Part shown: positions 1 to 5,359 of the stretch, in pieces | Layout of the letters: every line of letters begins with the position of its first letter | How positions within the stretch are numbered: the stretch's first letter is position 1 | Assembly: GCA_947632255.1 (NCBI GenBank) | Contig: CANROL010000054.1 | Coordinates: forward strand, 1 to 7,450 | Origin: an uncultured Bacilli bacterium | GTDB lineage: Bacteria; Bacillota_I; Bacilli_A; RF39; UBA660 | Reading direction: 5' to 3' | DNA length: 7,450 nt | Position numbers and translations under genes: made by a program | Notes under the pieces: model-generated | Told to the model about the DNA's origin: nothing | Database searches by the model: none | Seen by the model: the letters and a program-made list of their open reading frames with translations, nothing else

Positions 1-44
1 TAAAGAAAAAATATAGAAATTATAGATAAATAAAGGAAAAAACA

Positions 45-75
45 GGTAGTTTGTATATAAACTATGCACACTACC
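45..75. repeat. Nested inverted repeats at the broken 5' end of the glycyl-tRNA synthetase fragment
   Basis: Two overlapping, mutually exclusive inverted repeats are visible. The inner one is TAGTTT (47-52) and AAACTA (59-64) around a 6-bp spacer. The outer one is GGTAGT (45-50) and ACTACC (70-75). The in-frame TAA at 58-60 and the ATG at 64 lie inside this structure. Recognisable synthetase homology begins directly after it, at the Pro-Phe-Gly-Trp codons (from 76). Six-bp arms around a 6-bp centre resemble a small recombinase core site or a hairpin that promotes rearrangement, but the arms are short and chance is possible in such AT-rich DNA. Confidence 0.4.
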
Positions 76-609
76 CCATTTGGCTGGGGCGAAATAAATG
101 GTACCCATAATAGAACAGATTTTGACTTAACACAACATCAAAAATATTCTGGTGAATCAATGATATATATTAATCAAGATAATAATGAAAAATTTATTCC
201 ATACATAATTGAATCAACAGTTGGGGCGGATAGATTAACATTAGCCATTTTGTTTAATTCTTATTGTAAAGAAGAATTAGAAAATGGTGATATAAGAGAA
301 GTTATGAAGTTTATTCCCAAATTAGCACCTTATAAAGTTGCAATTTTACCTTTAATAAAAAAGGTACATGCTCAAAAAGCCCAAGAGTTATTTGAATTAT
401 TAACTAATTATTTTGATGTTGCTTATGATGATGCTGGTTCTATTGGAAAAAGATATAGAAGACAAGATATTTATGGAACACCATTTTGTATAACTATTGA
501 TAATGATACTTTAGAAAAAAATACAGTAACCATAAGAAATAGAGATACAATGAAACAAGAAACTATTAACATAGATGATATAAAACAATTCATTGAAACT
601 AAATTATAA
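64..609 (+). CDS. glyQS: Glycine--tRNA ligase (single-chain type), 5'-truncated C-terminal fragment, probably a pseudogene
   Basis: This is the C-terminal 181 residues of the single-chain class II glycyl-tRNA synthetase, a cytoplasmic enzyme that charges tRNA-Gly. The full-length protein is usually about 450-470 residues. Visible family sequence starts at PFGWGE (residues 5-10). It continues with NRTDFDL (16-22), motif 3 (E50 to L60, with G54, D56 and R57), and the anticodon-binding domain (about 87-181, with GSIGKRYRRQD at 125-135 and GTPFC at 138-142). Motifs 1 and 2, which form most of the ATP and amino-acid site, are absent. Upstream the frame is closed by TAA at 58-60, with further stops at 31-33 and 1-3, and no other frame in 1-63 encodes the missing part. 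The ATG has no well-spaced ribosome binding site. The remaining frame is intact and its conserved residues are in place, so the break is recent or is an assembly artefact. It cannot be a functional synthetase alone. Family identity is very secure; whether it is expressed is not. Confidence 0.9.
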   Translation: MHTTPFGWGEINGTHNRTDFDLTQHQKYSGESMIYINQDNNEKFIPYIIESTVGADRLTLAILFNSYCKEELENGDIREVMKFIPKLAPYKVAILPLIKKVHAQKAQELFELLTNYFDVAYDDAGSIGKRYRRQDIYGTPFCITIDNDTLEKNTVTIRNRDTMKQETINIDDIKQFIETKL

Positions 610-676
610 AGTTAAACATCCTATTTATTAGTTAATCACTTTATATAATAATCTTAAAAAAAGATATAATACTAAT

Positions 677-705
677 AACAAGAACATATTTTAAGTTCTT
701 GTTTT
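677..705 (+). terminator. Intrinsic terminator after the glycyl-tRNA synthetase fragment
   Basis: AACAAGAAC (677-685) and GTTCTTGTT (695-703) form a perfect 9-bp stem with a 9-nt loop. The 3' arm runs into a short T tract (702-705). It lies 68 bp after the stop codon. The T tract is short, so termination may be partial. Confidence 0.65.
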
Positions 706-727
706 ATATATGCTAAAGTGTTAAAAT
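699..727 (+). promoter_or_regulatory. Possible uvrB promoter (extended -10)
   Basis: TTGTTT (699-704) is followed after 17 bp by TAAAAT (722-727), which is preceded by TG at 719-720 as in an extended -10. It would start transcription near 734 and give uvrB a leader of about 180 nt. The -35 overlaps the 3' arm and T tract of the preceding terminator. A weaker alternative is TTATTA (751-756) with TTTAAT (774-779), also spaced 17 bp. The sequence does not decide between them. Confidence 0.35.
705..725 (+). repeat. Post-terminator repeat, copy 1
   Basis: TATATATGCTAA (705-716) is joined directly to AGTGTTAAA (717-725). The same two blocks, separated by 3 extra bases, follow the uvrB terminator at 2896-2919. 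In both places the repeat begins just after the T tract. The AGTGTTAAA block supplies the TG and part of the -10 of the possible promoter, so promoter function is one explanation; a dispersed intergenic element is another. Confidence 0.5.
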
Positions 728-753
728 AATTTAAGTAAAAACACCTATGATTA

Positions 754-772
754 TTAGTGTTTATTTAGTGTT
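754..772 (+). repeat. Short direct repeat TTAGTGTT, period 11
   Basis: TTAGTGTT occurs at 754-761 and again at 765-772, one helical turn apart, about 140-160 bp upstream of the uvrB start. It overlaps the weaker of the two uvrB promoter candidates. It could be a tandem protein-binding site, but in AT-rich intergenic DNA an 8-bp repeat may be chance. Confidence 0.3.
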
Positions 773-794
773 ATTTAATATTTTTGTGACTTTT

Positions 795-876
795 ATTCGT
801 AAAAGTACGAATTTAACCAAAAAATTAGTACCCCAAAAATCAAAATCGTTACGAATTTTTTTAAGCGGGGACGAAT
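795..876. promoter_or_regulatory. Candidate operator array of ACGAAT half-sites upstream of uvrB
   Basis: ACGAAT occurs in direct orientation at 807-812, 851-856 and 871-876, and inverted (ATTCGT) at 795-800. The inverted copy and the first direct copy form a palindrome with 7-bp arms and a 4-bp centre: ATTCGTAAAAGTACGAAT (795-812). The last two copies are 20 bp apart, about two helical turns. CG-containing 6-mers are rare in DNA this AT-rich, so four copies in 82 bp is striking. uvrB is LexA-controlled in many bacteria, but these sites lack the GAAC-N4-GTTC layout of the Bacillus LexA box. The regulator is therefore unknown and the operator role is inferred. Confidence 0.5.
828..872 (+). other. 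Possible hairpin in the uvrB leader
   Basis: CCCC (831-834) can pair with GGGG (867-870). Inside it, AAAATCG (842-848) can pair with CGAATTTT (852-859) with one bulged base around a 3-nt loop. The C and G runs stand out in an otherwise AT-rich intergenic region. If uvrB is transcribed from upstream of 780, this structure would sit about 30 nt before the ribosome binding site GGAGG (900-904). It matches no riboswitch class I recognise, and it overlaps the half-site array, so these bases may instead be selected as DNA sites. Confidence 0.3.
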
Positions 877-911
877 TTTGTGGTTGACTGTGTCTTTTTG
901 GAGGTAAAAAA

Positions 912-2858
912 ATGTTTAATTTAGTATCAAAATATAAACCAAGTGGTGACCAACCACAAGCTATAAAAGAGTTAGTCGAGGGAATTAAAAATGGCAAGAA
1001 AGAGCAGGTTTTACTGGGCGCGACGGGAACCGGAAAAACTTTTACTATTGCAAATGTTATCGCTCAAGTTAATAAACCAACCCTAGTTTTAGCTCATAAT
1101 AAAACTCTTGCAGGTCAACTTTTTAGTGAGCTTAAAGAGTTGTTTCCAGATAATCATGTGGAATATTTTGTTAGTTACTATGATTACTACCAACCCGAAG
1201 CCTATGTTCCATCAAGTGATACTTATATTGAAAAAGATTCTTCTATAAATGATGAAATAGATGAATTACGACATAGTGCGACAAGTGCTTTAATTAATTA
1301 TCGAGATGTTATTGTGGTTGCCTCTGTATCTTGTATCTATGGTATTGGGGAAAAAGAAGAATATGAAAAATCCATGTTAGTTTTAAATTTAAATGATACA
1401 ATAAAACGTAATGAAATTATTAATCGTTTAGTTGATATGACTTATGAACGTAGTGATATTGATTTTCACCGGGGTACTTTTCGTGTTCGTGGTGATATTA
1501 TTGATGTTATCCCCGCGAACGAACATGAACATGGTATTCGTATTGAATTATTTGGCGACTCAATTGATCGTATTTCTACTTTTGATCCCGTAACAGGTGT
1601 TATCGTATCAGATAAAAAAACAGTTGTTATCTCACCAGCTTCCCATTTCGTTACATCACCAGAAAAATTGCAAGAAGCCTGTCGCCGAATTGAAAAAGAA
1701 TTAGAAGAACGTTTAATTGAACTTAAAAATGAAAATAAATTAATTGAAGAACAACGTTTAAGAGAAAGAACAAATTATGATTTAGAAATGTTAAAAGAAA
1801 CAGGTTTTTGCAGTGGTGTTGAAAATTATTCTCGCCATCTAGCCTTAAGAGGTCCAGGGGAAACTCCTACTTGTTTAATTGATTTCTTTCCTAAAGATTT
1901 TTTACTGGTTGTTGATGAATCACACGTTACTCTACCTCAAGTAAGAGGTATGTATAATGGGGATAGAATGCGTAAAACCACTTTGGTTGACTATGGTTTT
2001 CGCCTTCCTAGTGCTCTTGACAATCGTCCCTTAAATTTTAGTGAATTTGAGTCTAAAATAAATCAAGCCATCTATGTTTCGGCAACACCTGGTGATTATG
2101 AATTAGAACACACCAACAATACTTATGCCGAACAAATTATAAGACCAACCGGCTTACTTGATCCTACAATTGAAATTAAACCAAGCACTGGCCAAATCGA
2201 TGATATCATAAATGAAATAAGAAAAAGAATTGCATTAAATGAAAGAGTATTAATAACTACTTTAACTATCCGGATGAGTGAAGAATTAACTAATTACTTA
2301 AAAGAAATGGGTATTAAAGTTGCCTATTTACATAGTGAAGTTAAAACTTTAGAACGTCTAAAAATAATTAGAGAACTCCGTTTAGGTGTATATGATTGTA
2401 TCGTGGGTATTAACTTATTAAGAGAAGGTTTGGATATTCCCGAAGTCAGTTTAATTTGTATATTAGATGCTGATAAACAAGGTTTCTTAAGAAGTGAACG
2501 CAGTTTAATTCAAACTATTGGTCGTTGTGCAAGAAATGCGAATGGTCATGTTATCATGTATGCTGATACCGAAAGTGAAGCTATGCATAATGCTATCAAA
2601 GAAACATTAAGAAGAAGAACTATCCAAGAAAAATATAACACTGAACATCATATTATTCCTAAAACTATAATAAAAGAAATAAAAGAAGTTGTTTCTAATG
2701 AAATAGAATCTAAAGCTAGTAAACCAAAGATTAGCAAAAAAGAAAAAGAAAGCATTATGCTAAACATTGAAGAAGAAATGCAACTTGCCGCGAAAAATCT
2801 TGATTTTGAACGTGCCATGGAACTTCGTGATATTTTATTTGAAATGAAGAAAAATTAA
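912..2858 (+). CDS. uvrB: Excinuclease ABC subunit UvrB
   Basis: UvrB is the damage-verifying helicase-like subunit of bacterial nucleotide excision repair in the cytoplasm. It is loaded by UvrA at lesions, then recruits UvrC for dual incision. The 648-residue length is normal for the family. Walker A is GATGTGKT (36-43). The damage-probing beta-hairpin tyrosines are in YYDYYQPEAYVP (89-100). The Walker B-type DESH is at 335-338, and helicase motif III is SATPG (390-394). Motif V is GINLLREGLDIP (499-510) and motif VI surrounds RSERSLIQTIGRCARN (527-542). A C-terminal UVR motif that contacts UvrC or UvrA spans about 615-648. In motif VI the usual IGRAARN reads IGRCARN, a mild change. The ATG has a strong GGAGG (900-904) at 7-nt spacing, and the sequence MFNLVSKYKPSGDQPQAI is the expected N terminus. 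uvrA, often directly downstream in Bacillota, is not here; a terminator follows, so the gene is probably monocistronic. Confidence 0.98.
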   Translation: MFNLVSKYKPSGDQPQAIKELVEGIKNGKKEQVLLGATGTGKTFTIANVIAQVNKPTLVLAHNKTLAGQLFSELKELFPDNHVEYFVSYYDYYQPEAYVPSSDTYIEKDSSINDEIDELRHSATSALINYRDVIVVASVSCIYGIGEKEEYEKSMLVLNLNDTIKRNEIINRLVDMTYERSDIDFHRGTFRVRGDIIDVIPANEHEHGIRIELFGDSIDRISTFDPVTGVIVSDKKTVVISPASHFVTSPEKLQEACRRIEKELEERLIELKNENKLIEEQRLRERTNYDLEMLKETGFCSGVENYSRHLALRGPGETPTCLIDFFPKDFLLVVDESHVTLPQVRGMYNGDRMRKTTLVDYGFRLPSALDNRPLNFSEFESKINQAIYVSATPGDYELEHTNNTYAEQIIRPTGLLDPTIEIKPSTGQIDDIINEIRKRIALNERVLITTLTIRMSEELTNYLKEMGIKVAYLHSEVKTLERLKIIRELRLGVYDCIVGINLLREGLDIPEVSLICILDADKQGFLRSERSLIQTIGRCARNANGHVIMYADTESEAMHNAIKETLRRRTIQEKYNTEHHIIPKTIIKEIKEVVSNEIESKASKPKISKKEKESIMLNIEEEMQLAAKNLDFERAMELRDILFEMKKN

Positions 2859-2861
2859 TTT

Positions 2862-2894
2862 AAAACACTATATCTTACTCTTATAGTGTTTTTT
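2862..2894 (+). terminator. Intrinsic terminator of uvrB
   Basis: AAAACACTATA (2862-2872) pairs perfectly with TATAGTGTTTT (2882-2892), an 11-bp stem with a 9-nt loop. The 3' arm merges into a six-base T tract (2889-2894). It starts 3 bp after the uvrB stop codon and separates uvrB from the downstream envelope genes. Confidence 0.85.
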
Positions 2895-2895
2895 C

Positions 2896-2919
2896 TATAT
2901 ATGCTAATAGAGTGTTAAA
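2896..2919 (+). repeat. Post-terminator repeat, copy 2
   Basis: TATATATGCTAA (2896-2907) and AGTGTTAAA (2911-2919) repeat the sequence found at 705-725, with TAG inserted between the blocks. This copy lies directly after the uvrB terminator and upstream of a better promoter at 2934-2962, so a promoter role is less needed here than for copy 1. Confidence 0.5.
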
Positions 2920-2933
2920 TTAATGCATTTATC

Positions 2934-2962
2934 TTGCTAATGATACTAATTTATACTAAAAT
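2934..2962 (+). promoter_or_regulatory. Sigma-A-type promoter of the DUF6020 gene
   Basis: TTGCTA (2934-2939) and TAAAAT (2957-2962) are separated by 17 bp. The expected start site, near 2969, coincides with the Shine-Dalgarno sequence AGGTGA (2969-2974), which gives a leader of about 12 nt. TATACT (2952-2957) is an alternative -10 but has a poorer -35. Confidence 0.6.
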
Positions 2963-2980
2963 AAATATAGGTGAGTCGAA

Positions 2981-4822
2981 GTGAAAAAAGCATATCTTTT
3001 TCTTTTAAGTATTTTAACAACCCTATGTTTATATTCTGAACATATTTTAAAAGAAATGATTATTGTATATCATCAAATAAATAAAATGGATTATACTAAA
3101 TTAATTAAATTTAGTTATTCAAATACTGATTTTTTATTATTTTTAATATTAACTATAGTTTTATATTTATTTTATCGTAAATACCATAACATACCCAAGA
3201 AAAAAGGTTATTTCATCTTAAGTTTATTCTTTTCTTTCTTTTTAGTTTTTGGTTATAGTTATAGTATTTTAGGCAATACTACTTTAGTTTTTAGCAATAT
3301 TGTTTTATTATTAATATCTATTATTAAATTTATATCTTACACATATTTTATAAATATCTTATTAAATTTTCTATATCTTAAAATAAAAGACTTAGATTTA
3401 AATAAAATAAAAATACCTAAAATAATGAAAACATTTAAAACTAAATATGAAAATCATCCTTATTTATATACTATTATAATAATTTTAATTCTTTGGCTAC
3501 CATATATTATTAGTTTTTATCCCGCTATATTATCCCCTGATCCTGCCAATCAAATAAAAGAGTATTTTAATCAAGTAACGCATTATGCTTTAAGTGTTAA
3601 ATTAATTGATCCCAATGTTTTAATAACAAATCATCATCCTGTATTTCATACTTTTATCTTAGGCGGTTTTGCTAAAATAGGTTATAATTTAGGTAGTATT
3701 AATCTTGGTTTATTTATGTTTACTATCTTTCAATTATTTTTAGTTATAAGTGCTATTACTTATATGCTAATTTATTTAAAAAAATTAAATGTCCCTTTTA
3801 TATATCGTTTTATTTTATTATTAATCTTTGGTTTAGTACCCGTATTTCCTTTATATGCTTTAAGTAGTGTTAAAGATACATTCTTTGGGGTTTTATTAGT
3901 TTTTTATCTAATTGAATTTCATAAATTATTAACTAATAATAACTATAAATTTATTAATTATCTAACTTTATGTTTATTAAGTTTATTTATGATGTTAGTT
4001 CGCAATAATGGCTTATATATTATCTTATTTAGTTTTCCTTTTTTAATATATTTTGTTAAAAACAAAAAATTATCTTTACTTTTAGTATTAATATCTAGTT
4101 TATGTTTATATTTTGCCCATAATAAAATATTATTACCAGCTTATCATATTACCGAAGGTAGTATTCGGGAAGCTTTATCTATTCCCTTTCAACAAACAGC
4201 CCGCTATGTTAAATATTACAGTAAAGATTTAAGTAAAGAAGAAATAAAAGCCATAGATAAAATCTTAAATTATGAAACCTTAGCAAATAGATATAAACCT
4301 AATATATCAGATCCCGTTAAAAATGAATTTAATAAAGATTATACTAAAGAAGATTTAAAAAATTATTTTGAAGTTTGGTTTAAATGCTTCTTTAGACATC
4401 CTCTTGTTTATGTTAATGCCACTGTAAATACAGTATATGGTTATTTCTATCCTAATACTTCTAATTGGTACATATATTATGATTATCATGAAGCTCTCGC
4501 CGAAAGTCGTTTTAATTATCACTACAATAATTTATCTATCCCAAGAAAAATCTTAAGTTCCTATGGTGTAGCTTATCCTTATATTCCTATTTTAGGGGCT
4601 TTAGTTAACATTGGTTTTATTACTTGGACCTATTTATTCTTATTAGTAACATATATTATTGAACATAAAAAAAATCTTATATCTTTAATTATACCCGCTT
4701 TATCACTTATCTTAATTTTAATCGCTGGTCCAGTTAATACTTACTTTAGATATATATTCCCAATTGTCTTAAGTTTACCTCTTATAATAGGCCTTACTTA
4801 TTATGAAATAAAGAAAGACTAA
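2981..4822 (+). CDS. DUF6020-type multi-pass membrane protein, probable GT-C-like glycosyltransferase
   Basis: This 613-residue integral membrane protein has roughly a dozen or more hydrophobic helices (clusters at about 4-30, 50-65, 77-135, 160-182, 240-265, 272-313, 324-380 and 532-606). A long hydrophilic segment, about 384-525, is probably extracytoplasmic. I recognise the pattern of the DUF6020 family. Likely key residues are SPDPANQ (185-191), an acidic motif just after a helix as in GT-C enzymes; NHHPVFH (217-223); SSVKDT (295-300); VRNNG (340-344); QQTARY (404-409); and GPVNTYFRY (583-591) near the last helix. GT-C proteins transfer sugars from polyprenyl-phosphate donors outside the membrane, and that role is inferred here. 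The GTG start at 2981 has AGGTGA at 6-nt spacing, fully complementary to the usual 16S tail, and no better start is visible. It is transcribed toward a GtrA flippase-like gene, overlapping it by 4 bp, with an LTA synthase beyond. Family assignment is fairly sure; substrate and acceptor are unknown. Confidence 0.8.
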   Translation: MKKAYLFLLSILTTLCLYSEHILKEMIIVYHQINKMDYTKLIKFSYSNTDFLLFLILTIVLYLFYRKYHNIPKKKGYFILSLFFSFFLVFGYSYSILGNTTLVFSNIVLLLISIIKFISYTYFINILLNFLYLKIKDLDLNKIKIPKIMKTFKTKYENHPYLYTIIIILILWLPYIISFYPAILSPDPANQIKEYFNQVTHYALSVKLIDPNVLITNHHPVFHTFILGGFAKIGYNLGSINLGLFMFTIFQLFLVISAITYMLIYLKKLNVPFIYRFILLLIFGLVPVFPLYALSSVKDTFFGVLLVFYLIEFHKLLTNNNYKFINYLTLCLLSLFMMLVRNNGLYIILFSFPFLIYFVKNKKLSLLLVLISSLCLYFAHNKILLPAYHITEGSIREALSIPFQQTARYVKYYSKDLSKEEIKAIDKILNYETLANRYKPNISDPVKNEFNKDYTKEDLKNYFEVWFKCFFRHPLVYVNATVNTVYGYFYPNTSNWYIYYDYHEALAESRFNYHYNNLSIPRKILSSYGVAYPYIPILGALVNIGFITWTYLFLLVTYIIEHKKNLISLIIPALSLILILIAGPVNTYFRYIFPIVLSLPLIIGLTYYEIKKD

Positions 4823-4836
4823 TCATCTTTCTTTTT
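4810..4836. terminator. Shared bidirectional terminator between converging genes
   Basis: AAAGAAAGA (4810-4818) pairs perfectly with TCTTTCTTT (4826-4834) around a 7-nt loop (4819-4825). T tract 4832-4836 serves the plus-strand gene, and the reverse strand also runs into a T-rich tail. The hairpin contains both stop codons (TAA at 4820-4822 plus, TAG at 4819-4821 minus) and encodes the last residues of both proteins. The stem has only two G-C pairs, so it is weak. Confidence 0.5.
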
Positions 4837-5259
4837 AAATACAAATAATTTACTTAAAATATAATTGGCAATTGTTACTACCACTTGAGATATTAAAGTA
4901 GCTATTATAACCCATATATCCGTATTTAAATTAAGTAAATTACAAATAAACCACATAATAAACATATCCATTAGTAATGTCGCAATTCTTCCACTTACAA
5001 AAGCCATAATTTCTTTAAAATAATTTTTATTTTTCGAATGAAAAACAAATATTCTATTTGCCAAATAAGCAAAAGCAACTGCACAAATCCAAGAAATAAT
5101 TACCGCCACTTGTAATTGTAATTTACTACTAGCATCCAATATTGTAAATAATAATCCAAATTTTACTGCTACACTTACAACTGTTGTTAACACACCTACA
5201 ATTAAATAATTAATTATTTCTTGATATTTATTATATATTTCTTTTATTTTATCTTTCAT
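4819..5259 (-). CDS. GtrA/GtcA-family membrane protein (polyprenyl-phosphate-sugar flippase-like)
   Basis: This small four-helix membrane protein (146 residues from the chosen start) belongs to the GtrA (DPMS/GtcA) family. Members are thought to move undecaprenyl-phosphate-linked sugars across the membrane for surface glycosylation. Helices lie at about 17-38, 50-70, 84-105 and 114-135. The internal two-fold repeat is clear: YLIVG...T then NRIFVF (68-73), matched by GR (90-91) then NYILSKLFVF (132-141). The C terminus ends in charged KKKDD. The frame opens with GTG at 5268, but I prefer ATG at 5257-5259: the GTG lies inside AGGTG (5270 down to 5266), a Shine-Dalgarno sequence placed 6 nt before that ATG. 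The gene converges on the DUF6020 gene, overlapping it by 4 bp, and diverges from the LtaS-type gene. This context favours teichoic-acid or wall-polymer glycosylation. The sugar is unknown. Confidence 0.92.
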   Translation of the reverse strand: MKDKIKEIYNKYQEIINYLIVGVLTTVVSVAVKFGLLFTILDASSKLQLQVAVIISWICAVAFAYLANRIFVFHSKNKNYFKEIMAFVSGRIATLLMDMFIMWFICNLLNLNTDIWVIIATLISQVVVTIANYILSKLFVFKKKDD

Positions 5260-5265
5260 TACTAA

Positions 5266-5270
5266 CACCT
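5266..5270 (-). promoter_or_regulatory. Ribosome binding site that decides the GtrA start
   Basis: Read on the minus strand, AGGTG is followed by 6 nt and then ATG (5259-5257). The same GGTG and spacing precede the divergent LtaS-type gene (5350-5353, 6 nt), and nearly the same precedes the DUF6020 gene (2970-2973, 7 nt). This argues that the in-frame GTG at 5268-5266 is part of the ribosome binding site and not the start codon. Confidence 0.7.
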
Positions 5271-5276
5271 AATGTA

Positions 5277-5304
5277 ATTATAACGAAAAAAATTTTAAAA
5301 TCAA
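5277..5304 (-). promoter_or_regulatory. Promoter of the GtrA gene
   Basis: On the minus strand, TTGATT (5304 to 5299) and a perfect TATAAT (5282 to 5277) are separated by 16 bp. Transcription would begin near 5270, at the Shine-Dalgarno sequence. Its -35 lies 10 bp from the -35 of the divergent LtaS-type promoter, so the two could be controlled together. Confidence 0.65.
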
Positions 5305-5314
5305 TAATATTTTA

Positions 5315-5343
5315 TTAAAAATATTCTTAAAATGTATTATAAT
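5315..5343 (+). promoter_or_regulatory. Promoter of the LtaS-type gene
   Basis: TTAAAA (5315-5320) and a perfect TATAAT (5338-5343) are separated by 17 bp. The predicted start site near 5350 falls on GGTG (5350-5353), giving a leader of only about 10 nt before the ATG at 5360. This promoter stands back to back with that of the GtrA gene. Confidence 0.65.
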
Positions 5344-5359
5344 ATAAATGGTGTAGTAA

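Noticed and set aside
1..63. Frameshifted N-terminal part of the glycyl-tRNA synthetase upstream of the fragment
   Set aside because: All three plus-strand frames contain stops and none resembles the synthetase sequence expected before PFGWGE, so it is a replacement of sequence and not a simple frameshift.
682..698. GAAC and GTTC inverted pair resembling a LexA box
   Set aside because: The spacing is 9 bp, not the 4 bp of the Bacillus LexA box, and the bases form the stem of the terminator at 677-705.
884..889. TTGACT as a -35 box for uvrB
   Set aside because: A -10 at the right distance would fall in the A run just before and into the start codon; nothing there resembles one.
880..957. GTGGTTG (880-886) pairing with CAACCAC (951-957) around the uvrB ribosome binding site
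   Set aside because: A single 7-bp match with a long intervening loop, half of it in conserved codons of the UvrB N terminus; likely chance.
761..997. Minus-strand 78-codon open frame across the uvrB upstream region and start
   Set aside because: It overlaps the operator-like region and the start of a certain gene, has no recognisable domain and no convincing ribosome binding site.
5260..5268. GTG at 5268 as the start of the GtrA protein
   Set aside because: The GTG is part of the AGGTG ribosome binding site that fits the ATG at 5259; starting there would leave no usable binding site.
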